Source: DATLYH01 sp035575035 (GTDB lineage Bacteria > Planctomycetota > Planctomycetia > Gemmatales > Gemmataceae). From it: DNA of 19,016 nt. Numbering within the stretch: the first letter of the stretch is position 1; each line of letters starts with the position of its first letter. The translations under genes and the position numbers were made by a program. Below, in pieces: positions 7,516 to 14,942 of this stretch. The stretch is taken from contig DATLYH010000258.1 in assembly GCA_035575035.1 (NCBI GenBank), positions 1 to 19,016 of the forward strand. Reading direction: 5' to 3'. A model generated the notes under the pieces. That model saw only the letters and a list, made by a program, of their open reading frames with translations. It ran no database searches and was not told where the DNA came from.

Positions 7516-7571
7516 CCGGGGCGTCGCAGACCCCGCCCCGGTGCTACTTCTCGGAGCTTCGCGGCGCTCCG
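7516..7571. repeat. pair of GC-rich hairpins
   Basis: An 8-bp perfect inverted repeat (7516-7523 with 7534-7541) is followed ten bases later by a 6-bp one (7552-7557 with 7566-7571). They resemble dispersed intergenic palindromes of GC-rich genomes; the role is unknown. Confidence 0.45.
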
Positions 7572-8093
7572 CCCCGGCCCCCCCATCGCTTACACCGGAA
7601 TGCCCCCTGTTTTTGCCCTAGGGCGCAGGGAACCGCGAATCTCACAGCCGACCCCAGAAAAAGGATCGCGCGTCATCCTGTCGTCAGGCGGCGCATCCGG
7701 CCTCTGGCTCTGCTTTTTTCCGATGATGTGCCTTGGATGGAAAAAACCGACGATTTTTCCCCGCCCCCTTCCCAAGCACGCGGCCTGCTCGTAAACTTAT
7801 CACGAATGCCCGTTGATCGTGCAACCGTGGACCGTCTCTGTAATCCTTCCTGCAGCTACGGACTTCTGTATCCTTCGCCCGCGCAATGACTTATCTGCCT
7901 CGAACCGTTTCAGAGAAATGATTGGCATTTGGCTTGCTCACGGAGGAGGCGCTTACCGACGACTCAAACCCTACCGACGGGACCTGGTTTTTCGTCTGTA
8001 CGGGTACACCGGTTCCCCATTCCCGAGATTCTGGGGAAACTGAGTGGCAATGACACAATTTGTGGGTAAAACAACGGTTGAGCGAAAATGTTT

Positions 8094-8122
8094 TTGACAC
8101 CGTGCTTCGTGTTGGGTAACCT
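8094..8122 (+). promoter_or_regulatory. possible sigma70-type promoter
   Basis: A perfect -35 hexamer TTGACA (8094-8099) is followed after 17 bases by TAACCT (8117-8122), which matches the -10 consensus at only three of six positions. It lies in the AT-richer part of the large gap and points toward the glycosyltransferase genes, about 520 bp upstream of the first. It is suggestive only. Confidence 0.25.
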
Positions 8123-8649
8123 TTTTCACTGCTCGTGAAGGGCAGGTTCCGTTAGCAACGAGAGCTTCTTCGTGTGAGGAATGCACCACGAGGTCGTTCT
8201 TGTGCCGGAAGCCGTCTGACCAATCGGACCGCAGGCAGTACTCCCCGCCGGACTGTCTCGCCATCCGTGGTGACGGACGCCACGGCCCGTGCGCCTGAGT
8301 CGATTCACCAGGCACTCGCAAAATTCCTGAGCCGCACGAACCGGGCATCCCCCGAGCCGCTGCTGGGTGGCGACCTGACTCGGAGCCCTATCTGGCCTGG
8401 TGAACGGAAGCCCGGACGACTCAGGCCGGGCACGCGAAACGACCTTTTCTACGAAATGTAACCCGTACTTGCTTTCCCGCCGACCGACCGGTTCCAGGCC
8501 GGCTCCGGTTTGGCGGGAGGCCAGGCTTACTATCCCCGCACGCGCTGTCGTTTGCCGGCGCCGCAACGCGGCCGGCGCCCGGATGAGTTTTCGAGGGCGA
8601 TTCACAAGGCCCAAGGCGAACCTGAGGTGCAGCACCGGAGGATGCATTC

Positions 8650-9813
8650 ATGCGGATTGCCTTATTTTCGTGGGAAACCCTTCACTCCATCGCCGTTGGC
8701 GGCGTCAGCGTGCATGTCACCGAGTTGGCCGCCGCCCTGGAGCGCCGCGGCAACGAGGTTCACGTTTTCACCCGGATGGGGCACGGCCAGGCGCCCTATG
8801 ACCGCATCCACGGCGTCCACTACCACCGCTGTCCCTTCCAGCTCAATCCCAACTTCGTGGACGAGGTCAACAACATGTGCCGTTCGTTCGTTCACCACTT
8901 CTTCCAGGTGGAGGACGGCATCGGCCGGTTCGACATCGTCCACGCGCACGACTGGCTGGCCTCCAACGCCGCCGTCTGGATCAAGGAGGGCCGCCGTCAC
9001 AAGACCGTCCTGACCATGCACTCGACGGAGTACGGCCGCAACGGCAACCGGCATTTCGGCGGCCAGTCGGCCCGCATCGCCGACCACGAGCGCCACGGCA
9101 CCTACTGCGCCGACCGGGTCATCACTGTTTCCAACCAGCTCAAGGAAGAGGTCAAATGGCTCTACCAGGTTCCTGAGCATAAGACCCGGATGGTCTACAA
9201 CGGGGTCAACTCGCGGGCGTTTGACTACCCCATCGACCCCGGGGCCGTCAAACGCCGCTACGCCATTGGCCCGCTCGATCCGACCGTCCTGTTCGTCGGC
9301 CGAATGGTGGTGCAGAAGGGCCCCGACATCCTGGTCCGCACCATGCCATCGATCCTCCGCTACTATCCGCACGCCAAGTTTGTCTTTGTGGGTGACGGCC
9401 ACATGAGGAACGAGGTCTGCGGCCTGGCCCATCAACTCGGCGTCGCCCACGCCCTGCGGATGCTCGGCGACAAGCGCGGCCAGGAGTTGATCGATCTGTT
9501 CAAGGCCTGCGACATCGTGGCCGTGCCCAGCCGCAACGAGCCGTTCGGCATCGTTATCCTGGAGGGGTGGAGCGCCTACAAGCCGGTGGTCAGCACCCGG
9601 CGCGGCGGCCCGGCCGAGTTCGTCTGGCACGGCGTCAACGGGCTGCAAGTCGAGGACAACCCTGATTCCGTCGCCTGGGGCCTGGGCACGCTGCTGGCCG
9701 ACCACAACCGCTGCCGTTGGATGGGGCGTAATGGTCGGGCCGCGGTCGATGCCGCCTTCAGCTGGGACATCATCGCCGAGCAGACCGAGGAGGTCTACAA
9801 AAGCTGCTTCTGA
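8650..9813 (+). CDS. GT4-family glycosyltransferase, catalytically complete (glycogen-synthase-like)
   Basis: This 387-residue GT-B enzyme is preceded by GGAGG at 8637-8641, eight bases before the ATG. The N-terminal domain opens with MRIALFSWETLHSIAVGGVSVHV, an acceptor-side Gly-rich loop, and has HAHDW at 98-102. The C-terminal domain keeps all donor-site hallmarks: VGRMVVQKG with Arg218 and Lys223, which bind the donor phosphates, and E-x7-E with Glu297 and Glu305 (NEPFGIVILE). These features define retaining GT4 enzymes using NDP- or ADP-sugars. Three genes later lies a GH57 branching enzyme, which points to alpha-glucan (glycogen-like) chain extension, but the sugar cannot be proven from sequence. 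It is the only one of three adjacent paralogues with an intact active site and heads the likely operon. Confidence 0.9.
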   Translation: MRIALFSWETLHSIAVGGVSVHVTELAAALERRGNEVHVFTRMGHGQAPYDRIHGVHYHRCPFQLNPNFVDEVNNMCRSFVHHFFQVEDGIGRFDIVHAHDWLASNAAVWIKEGRRHKTVLTMHSTEYGRNGNRHFGGQSARIADHERHGTYCADRVITVSNQLKEEVKWLYQVPEHKTRMVYNGVNSRAFDYPIDPGAVKRRYAIGPLDPTVLFVGRMVVQKGPDILVRTMPSILRYYPHAKFVFVGDGHMRNEVCGLAHQLGVAHALRMLGDKRGQELIDLFKACDIVAVPSRNEPFGIVILEGWSAYKPVVSTRRGGPAEFVWHGVNGLQVEDNPDSVAWGLGTLLADHNRCRWMGRNGRAAVDAAFSWDIIAEQTEEVYKSCF

Positions 9814-9888
9814 GCGACCCGTCGGCGGGCTACCCCGAAGAGGTCTACCGGATCGGCGAACCACGGAGTAGTTTGGACGAGCGCTTTG

Positions 9889-9902
9889 ATGAATGCATTC
9901 AT
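9889..9902. repeat. 14-bp perfect palindrome at the start of the second GT gene
   Basis: ATGAATGCATTCAT equals its own reverse complement, and its first three bases are the start codon. The 10-mer ATGCATTCAT inside it also occurs at 8642-8651, overlapping the start of the first GT gene. It may be an operator or translational control element, or coincidence. Confidence 0.5.
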
Positions 9903-11718
9903 TTCCCCCGGATTGGAACTGGCACCAGCCGAGCGCAAGAACCGCAATGGTGAGCTGCGCCACGCCCTGGAAGAGGCGGAACGCCTGCCCGCTGTGCCGG
10001 TCCCTCGCGAGTATGACCCCGAGCTGCTGCGCCGCATCGCCTGGGACATCGGCCAGCGGAAGGCAGCTGAGGCCTACACTCCCTCGGCCTGTCATGTAGC
10101 GCTGGCCATGGTCTCGCCCTACCAGGGGTTCGTACACTGGCGGCTGCTGCCGGAGTGGATCGAGCAGACGGCCCGGCAGCGCGGCGACGCCTGGCATCAC
10201 TGCCGGATGGTCGTCCGTCTGTACGATGTCTCGTTCATTGAGTTCAACGGCCTGAACGCGCACCATATCTTCGACATCGAGATCCCCACGCTGGCCGGCC
10301 ATTGCTTCTTCAACCTGCCGCGGCCGGGTACCTGGCAGCTGGCGGAGGTCGGCTTCCGCCTGCGCAGCGGGGAGTTCCTCCCCGCCGCCCGCTCCCACGT
10401 AGTCCCGTTCGCCTCGGATGCGGTCTCGCCGCGCTCCAGCCATGCGGCCCTGTTGGTGGACGAACACGGCCACGTCGAAGAGGTCGGCAATCTCTGGGAG
10501 CAGGAGCAAATCCTGCAAGAGCGCCGCCGGCCGAAGCTGCGCCAACCGCTCCGCATCGCCGCCTTTGCCCTGGAGTCGCTGCCGACCGGCCATGACGGCC
10601 CCCTGGCTCGGTTCGTCTCGGAACTGGCCGCCGGCCAGCGCGCCCAGGGCCACGAGGTCTGGGTCTTCGTCCCCGCCAACGATCGACTCCCCTCGCCGCG
10701 CGAGATCGACGGCGTTCGCTACGAGCCGCTGATGGTGGCCCCGAGCGACTCGCCGGTAGCCCAGGCCATCGACTTCGGCCATGCCGCCGAACGCCGCCTG
10801 CACGAGCTGCCACCGTTCGACCTGCTCCACCACCACGAGTGGGGTACGGCGGTGGTGCCGTGGCTGGGTACTCGGCCAACGGTGCTGTCGCTCGGCTCGA
10901 TCGAGGCAGTCCGCCGCAACGGCCGGGAGCCGACGCCGCTGTCGCGAGAGATCCAGCAGTGCGAGCGCGAAGCGGCCCATGCCGTTGATTGCATCCTGAC
11001 GCCGGACTGGCTGCGCGACCAGGCGGTCGCGGAGTTGGGCATCGACGGCGCCTTGGTGCATCCCTTCCCGATGGAGGCCCGGCTGCCCAACGAGTGGGAA
11101 CGGCCGCTTGACTATGGCCAGGTGAAGATGGGGATCGGATTGGGGCCGCTTGACCGGATGATGCTCTTTGTCGGCCCACTGGAGCACGCTGCCGGCCCCG
11201 ACCTGCTCATCGAGGCGCTGCCGACGCTGCTGCGGCGGACGTCAAACCTGCGGCTGGTCTTCGTCGGCGCCGGGGAGATGCATGGCCACCTGGAGCATCG
11301 TGCCCATGAGTTGGGCGTGGCCCACGCGGTGAGGCTCCTGGGACACGTCGAGGGCCCGGCCGTTACGCGCCTGGTGCGCTCGGCCGAGGCGGTGGTGCTG
11401 CCGTCGCGCTACCGCATCGCGTGGGACGACGCCGTCGTGGACCTGGCCCGCCGGGCCGGCCGGCCCGTGGTGACTACGCACGGCGGGCCTGCCTACCTGG
11501 TCCGCCACGAGGAAAACGGGCTCGTCACCTACGACAACCCCGGCTCGATGGTCTGGGCCCTGGACCGCATCCTGAGCGATCCGGCCCATGCCGAGGAGAT
11601 GGGCCGCAACGGCCGCCGCACCGACAGCTCGTTCGTCAGCTGGAGCGAGGTGGCCCGGCTCTACCTCGACCTGTGTGCCAACTGCTTCCCGGAACTGAGA
11701 GAGAACAGCGGGAGATGA
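9889..11718 (+). CDS. DUF4912 domain fused to a GT4-like, probably inactive glycosyltransferase
   Basis: The protein is 609 residues from the ATG at 9889 (a TTG directly before it is a possible alternative); the Shine-Dalgarno is weak. Residues about 40-180 form a DUF4912 region (HVALAMVSPYQGFVHWRL, then FDIEIPTLAG and PRPGTWQLAEVGFRLRSGEF), a domain of unknown function. Residues about 215-600 align with the preceding GT4 along the GT-B fold (HHHEW at about 314, FVGPLEHAAGPDLL, FVGAGEMHGHLEHRAHELG, LPSR). Donor-site residues are gone: the Arg and Lys of the phosphate loop are Pro430 and Ala435, and no Glu occurs in the E-x7-E segment (RYRIAWDDAVVDL, from about 508). It is therefore predicted to be a non-catalytic paralogue, perhaps a glucan-binding, scaffolding or regulatory subunit. 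The gene lies 75 bp after the first GT and ends 4 bases before the next. Confidence 0.85.
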   Translation: MNAFISPGLELAPAERKNRNGELRHALEEAERLPAVPVPREYDPELLRRIAWDIGQRKAAEAYTPSACHVALAMVSPYQGFVHWRLLPEWIEQTARQRGDAWHHCRMVVRLYDVSFIEFNGLNAHHIFDIEIPTLAGHCFFNLPRPGTWQLAEVGFRLRSGEFLPAARSHVVPFASDAVSPRSSHAALLVDEHGHVEEVGNLWEQEQILQERRRPKLRQPLRIAAFALESLPTGHDGPLARFVSELAAGQRAQGHEVWVFVPANDRLPSPREIDGVRYEPLMVAPSDSPVAQAIDFGHAAERRLHELPPFDLLHHHEWGTAVVPWLGTRPTVLSLGSIEAVRRNGREPTPLSREIQQCEREAAHAVDCILTPDWLRDQAVAELGIDGALVHPFPMEARLPNEWERPLDYGQVKMGIGLGPLDRMMLFVGPLEHAAGPDLLIEALPTLLRRTSNLRLVFVGAGEMHGHLEHRAHELGVAHAVRLLGHVEGPAVTRLVRSAEAVVLPSRYRIAWDDAVVDLARRAGRPVVTTHGGPAYLVRHEENGLVTYDNPGSMVWALDRILSDPAHAEEMGRNGRRTDSSFVSWSEVARLYLDLCANCFPELRENSGR

Positions 11719-11722
11719 TCCA

Positions 11723-13048
11723 ATGACCCTGACAACCACCCACCGCAACGGCACCGGCCAGGAAGCCGAGACGCTGACTGTGGAACATCGTTTCGAGGAG
11801 GTGATCGCCGCGCTGCCAGCGCCGGTCCGTCGGGCCGGCCCGGTGCCCGCCCCGGACGTGTCCGAAGGCCCCGGGCGTAATGGCAAGGGGCCGCACCGCC
11901 CCGGGCCGTTGGTGCTGGCCCTGTTCTGTTATGAAAACCCCGAGACGCCCGTCGGCCAGTACGCCATCCGCCTTGCCCGGGCGCTGGCCAAGAGGCAGAC
12001 CTCGGTACACCTCTTCACGCGCCGGCCGTTTGAGCCGGGCACTGCTGGTGTGTACGTCCATGCGGTCGGCGAGCCGGCCGCTGACGGGCTGCTGGGGCAG
12101 GTCGAGGAGTTCACCCAGCGGGCCTGCGTCGCCTTCGTCGAGCAGTTCCCCGACCCGTCGCAGCCGGTCGGGCTGCTGGGTTGCGAGTGGTCCACCGTGC
12201 CGGCCCTGGAACTGCTGCGCATCGAGCGCAAAGCCGACTTCCTGCTGTCGCTCAGTTCGCTGGAGCGCCAGCGCAGCGACATGCGGAGCGAATTGAGCCA
12301 GCAGATCGAGGAAATCGAATTCCTGGGGCTGGGCCGGGCCCGCGCTGTCCTGGTGCAGCAGCCGGCCGTGGCCGAGATCGCCCGCTACTGGATACCTGAC
12401 TGCGCTGCCCGGCTGACTAGCGCCCGCCAGCCATTCCCGATTGACCTGTTCGAGGGCCGTCTTGATCCCGGGGTGGTCAAGGCCCGCTACCAGATCGGGC
12501 CGGTTGATCCGACCGTGCTGTACATCGGCGACATGGACGAGCGGCACGGCCCCGATGTGCTGATGAAAGCGGTGCCGGCGATTCTGAAGGACTACAAGCA
12601 GTGCCGTTTCGTCTTCGTCGGCGACGGTACTTTGTGGTGGCCGCTCCGCGTCCACGCTCGCTACCTGTTGCTGGAGCACGCTGTGCGGCTGGTCGGCCAT
12701 GTCGAGGGCCCAGCGCTGTACGAGCTGATCCAGGCCGCTGACATCATCGTTGTGCCCAGCCGCGAGCAGACCGAATGGTGGCCGGTGCAAGCGGCCTGGG
12801 CTGCCCGACGGCCGGTGGTGGCCTCGCATGCGGTCGGCGACGTGCTGATCACCCATGAGCAGGACGGCCTCTTGGTTTACCCGCACGAGAGCAGTCTGGT
12901 CTGGGGGATCGAACGGCTGCTGTTCGATGAGGACCTGTTGCGCCGGATTGCGGCCCGCGGCCACGACACCCTGGAGGAGCGCTTCGGCTGGAACGGCGTC
13001 GCCGCTCAGGTCGAGGAGCTGCTCGGCGTCCCGCAGTTGGTGAGTTAG
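11723..13048 (+). CDS. GT4-like protein, probable pseudo-glycosyltransferase
   Basis: This 441-residue protein has a GGAG at 11711-11714 inside the end of the previous gene, eight bases before the ATG, indicating translational coupling. Residues 1-60 are a Pro/Gly/Arg-rich linker-like extension; the GT-B fold follows. Its C-terminal half is clearly paralogous to the first GT (RYQIGPVDPTVLYIG, HGPDVLMKAVPAIL, FVFVGDGT, HAVRLVGHVEGPALYELI, VVPSRE). The donor Arg and Lys are Asp270 and His275. The two Glu of E-x7-E are Gln349 and Ala357 in a gap-free alignment. The acceptor-side His motif is replaced by GCEW. It is predicted to be inactive as a transferase. The intact reading frame and good ribosome site argue for a kept non-enzymatic function rather than decay. 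Confidence 0.83.
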   Translation: MTLTTTHRNGTGQEAETLTVEHRFEEVIAALPAPVRRAGPVPAPDVSEGPGRNGKGPHRPGPLVLALFCYENPETPVGQYAIRLARALAKRQTSVHLFTRRPFEPGTAGVYVHAVGEPAADGLLGQVEEFTQRACVAFVEQFPDPSQPVGLLGCEWSTVPALELLRIERKADFLLSLSSLERQRSDMRSELSQQIEEIEFLGLGRARAVLVQQPAVAEIARYWIPDCAARLTSARQPFPIDLFEGRLDPGVVKARYQIGPVDPTVLYIGDMDERHGPDVLMKAVPAILKDYKQCRFVFVGDGTLWWPLRVHARYLLLEHAVRLVGHVEGPALYELIQAADIIVVPSREQTEWWPVQAAWAARRPVVASHAVGDVLITHEQDGLLVYPHESSLVWGIERLLFDEDLLRRIAARGHDTLEERFGWNGVAAQVEELLGVPQLVS

Positions 13049-13079
13049 GTTGAGAAAACTGTCTGATATAACGGCCTGG

Positions 13080-13106
13080 CGAGCGGGGGGCGTTAGCCCC
13101 CCGGTG
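13080..13106 (-). repeat. 27-bp hairpin repeat, inverted copy (CGGGGGGC stem)
   Basis: An 8-bp perfect stem CGGGGGGC/GCCCCCCG closes a GTTA loop, flanked by CGAG on one side. Its reverse complement aligns with the three copies at 13121-13232, differing mainly in the stem, where the changes are compensatory. Confidence 0.75.
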
Positions 13107-13120
13107 GTGCAACAACTATC

Positions 13121-13232
13121 AACCGGCCGGCTGACGCCGGCCGCTCGCTCTTTGCACGTATTAACCGGCCGGCTGACGCCGGCCGCTCGCTCTTTGCACG
13201 TGTTAACCGGCCGGCTGACGCCGGCCGCTCGC
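13121..13232 (+). repeat. 42-bp direct repeats carrying hairpins, two full copies and one partial
   Basis: Copies lie at 13121-13162, 13163-13204 and 13205-13232 (partial). The full copies differ at one base (CACGTA versus CACGTG). Each contains an 8-bp stem CGGCCGGC/GCCGGCCG with a TGAC loop, then GCTCG; the full copies continue with a CTCTTTGCACGT spacer. The array lies in the gap before the branching-enzyme gene, so it would form the leader of that transcript or separate it from the GT genes. It is not CRISPR: the units are contiguous, with no variable spacers. Confidence 0.9.
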
Positions 13233-13267
13233 CCACGGCTCGCGGCTAAACCTTCAGGATGCGCATC

Positions 13268-14902
13268 ATGCCTCGCGGTTACCTGGTCATCGTTCTGCAT
13301 GCCCACCTCCCCTACGTCCGCCACCCGGAATACGACCGCTTCCTGGAGGAGCGCTGGTTCTTCGAGGCGGTCACCGAGACGTACATCCCGCTGATCAAGT
13401 TCTTCGACCGGCTGCGCGACGAGGGGCGTTCCTTCAAGTTGACGCTGTCGGTCTCGCCGACCTTGGCCAACATGATGGAAGACCCGCTGCTGCGGCAGCG
13501 CTGTGTCCGCCATCTTGACCTTCTGATCCGCCTGGCGGAGAGCGAGTGCGAGCGGACCCGCAACTGGCCCGACGTCAACTTCCTCGCCTGGATGTACAAG
13601 CGGCTCTTCGACGAGGCACGGCACACCTTCGTCGAGCGCTGTGGTACCCGGCTGGTGACGGCGTTCCGGGAGTACGCCGACCGCGGCAACCTGGAGCTGA
13701 TCACCTGCGTCGGCACCCACCCCTACTTGCCGCTGCTCAGCGCCGAGCCGAGCACAGTGCGGGCTCAGGTTTTCACCTCGGTGCAGGAGCACCGGCGCAT
13801 CTTCGGCCGCGACCCGGTCGGGATGTGGGTGCCGGAGTGCGCCTTCTACCCCGGCCTGGACCAGGTACTCAAGGAGGCGGGCGTCCGCTACTTCCTGGTG
13901 GACACCCACGCCATCGAGCATGCCGACCCTCGGCCGTTGTTCGGCGTCAACGCCCCGCTGTACTGTCCCTCGGGGGTGGCGGCGTTCGGGCGGCACCCGG
14001 CTACGTCGCGGCTGGTCTGGAGCAGCAAGATCGGTTATCCGGCCGACTACAACTACCGCGAGTACTACCGCGACATCGGCTTCGACCTGGAGCAGGATTA
14101 CCTGGAGCCGTACCAGTATGCCCGGGGGGTGCGCACCCAGACCGGCATCAAGTATCATCGCATCACCGGACCGGGACCAGACAAGCACCTGTACAACCCC
14201 GAGTGGGGCCGGGAATCGGCCGAGAAGCACGCCCGCGACTTCGCCAATCGCTGCCGCGACCAGGTGGCCCGGGCTGCCAACCGTATGCCGTTCCCGCCGG
14301 TGCTCGTCTCCCCCTACGACGCGGAGCTATTCGGCCATTGGTGGTTCGAGGGGCCGCAGTGGATCTATTACCTGATGCGCGAGCTGTCCCCCTCACCCCA
14401 ATCCCTCTCCCTCCGGGGGGAGAGGGGTTGGGGTGAGGGGGGGAGCGAGCTGGAATTGAGCACGCCGGGCGAGTACCTGGCCCGCTACCCGATCCAACAG
14501 AAGGGGATGCCGGCCCCGTCAAGTTGGGGGAAGAACGGTTACAACGAGCACTGGATCAACCCGAAGACCGACTGGATGTGGCGGCCGCTGCACGAAGCGG
14601 CGGTGCGAATGCGCGAGACAGCCGCCCGCTACCGCGACGAGCCGGCCGGCACCCTGCGTGATCGGCTATTGCGGCAGGCAGGCCGGGAGCTGATGCTGGC
14701 CCAAAGCTCCGACTGGCCGTTCATCATCACCAACGGCACCACCGAGGAGTATGCCCGTCGCCGTTTCCACGACCACCTCAACCGTTTCCACGAACTGTTG
14801 TCCGACCTGGAGCGCGACCAGATCGACCCGGAAAAACTGGGAGCCCTGGAGTACATGGATGCTCTCTTCCCCGAGCTGGACTATCGGCTCTTCGCGGGGT
14901 GA
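13268..14902 (+). CDS. GH57 1,4-alpha-glucan branching enzyme family protein
   Basis: The protein is 544 residues. An AGGA at 13255-13258 favours the ATG at 13268 (MPRGYLVIVLHAHLPY) over the one at 13259. GH57 motifs are present in order: HAHLPY (11-16), GTHPYLP, WVPECAF with the predicted nucleophile Glu190, and SPYDAELFGHWWFEGP with the predicted acid/base Asp351, then the DUF1957-type C-terminal region (GYNEHWINPKTDWMW). Such enzymes create alpha-1,6 branches in alpha-glucans, matching the adjacent GT4 synthase. An insertion at about residues 374-392 (SPSPQSLSLRGERGWGEGG) is encoded by an in-frame palindromic element in a loop after the Asp motif. All catalytic motifs remain intact, so activity is plausible. 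It could also be an amylopullulanase- or 4-alpha-glucanotransferase-like GH57, but length and motifs favour branching enzyme. Confidence 0.9.
   Translation: MPRGYLVIVLHAHLPYVRHPEYDRFLEERWFFEAVTETYIPLIKFFDRLRDEGRSFKLTLSVSPTLANMMEDPLLRQRCVRHLDLLIRLAESECERTRNWPDVNFLAWMYKRLFDEARHTFVERCGTRLVTAFREYADRGNLELITCVGTHPYLPLLSAEPSTVRAQVFTSVQEHRRIFGRDPVGMWVPECAFYPGLDQVLKEAGVRYFLVDTHAIEHADPRPLFGVNAPLYCPSGVAAFGRHPATSRLVWSSKIGYPADYNYREYYRDIGFDLEQDYLEPYQYARGVRTQTGIKYHRITGPGPDKHLYNPEWGRESAEKHARDFANRCRDQVARAANRMPFPPVLVSPYDAELFGHWWFEGPQWIYYLMRELSPSPQSLSLRGERGWGEGGSELELSTPGEYLARYPIQQKGMPAPSSWGKNGYNEHWINPKTDWMWRPLHEAAVRMRETAARYRDEPAGTLRDRLLRQAGRELMLAQSSDWPFIITNGTTEEYARRRFHDHLNRFHELLSDLERDQIDPEKLGALEYMDALFPELDYRLFAG
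14388..14441. repeat. 54-bp palindromic element inserted in frame in the GH57 gene
   Basis: Left arm 14388-14410 and right arm 14419-14441 (23 bases each) pair along their full length with a single G-U wobble, around an 8-base loop. The composition (CCCTCACCCCAA on one side, TTGGGGTGAGGG on the other) matches a well-known type of dispersed intergenic palindrome in GC-rich genomes. The core is 54 bp (18 codons) and keeps the host frame open. Confidence 0.88.
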
Positions 14903-14942
14903 GCAGCCGTCTCGAGGGCCCGGCTTCCGGTGCGCTTCCCTG

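Larger units (their letters stand above)
7488..8649. other. 1.16-kb region without a convincing gene
   Basis: This is the largest gap in a dense window. Reading frames on both strands are short, start within structured DNA, and give low-complexity or unfamiliar peptides; none has a recognisable domain. Visible structure includes two GC hairpins near the left end: CCGGGGCG/CGCCCCGG at 7516-7541 and CGGAGC/GCTCCG at 7552-7571. The middle (about 7660-8160) is less GC-rich than its surroundings, and an inverted-repeat-rich stretch lies at 8550-8582 before the first glycosyltransferase. I looked for tRNA, tmRNA, RNase P and SRP RNA signatures and found none. It could be a long leader, a decayed gene, an unknown RNA or repeat-derived sequence. 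Confidence 0.5.

Noticed and set aside
7471..7889. Overlapping plus-strand frames after the ATPase-GNAT gene
   Set aside because: One starts inside the terminator stem; the peptides are Pro/Arg/Ser-rich with no family resemblance.
8545..8556. Minus-strand GCAAACGAC, resembling the start of a tmRNA tag sequence
   Set aside because: The following codons do not give a tag ending in ALAA-like residues, and there is no tRNA-like 3' end or T-loop nearby.
8126..8647. 173-codon minus-strand frame in the large gap
   Set aside because: No recognisable domain, no ribosome site, Arg/Pro/Gly-rich composition; it could be a remnant, but I cannot support it as a gene.
8662..11187. 841-codon open frame on the minus strand, antisense to the first two GT genes
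   Set aside because: It mirrors the codon bias of strongly supported plus-strand GT genes; the translation is Val/Asp/Arg-rich with no domain, and it spans two real genes and their gap.
13121..13232. Possible CRISPR array
   Set aside because: The units are contiguous 42-bp direct repeats with identical spacers, only about three copies, and no cas genes nearby.
11636..14230. 864-codon open frame on the minus strand, antisense to the third GT and GH57 genes
   Set aside because: Same GC-driven artefact; it runs through the repeat array and has no recognisable motif.
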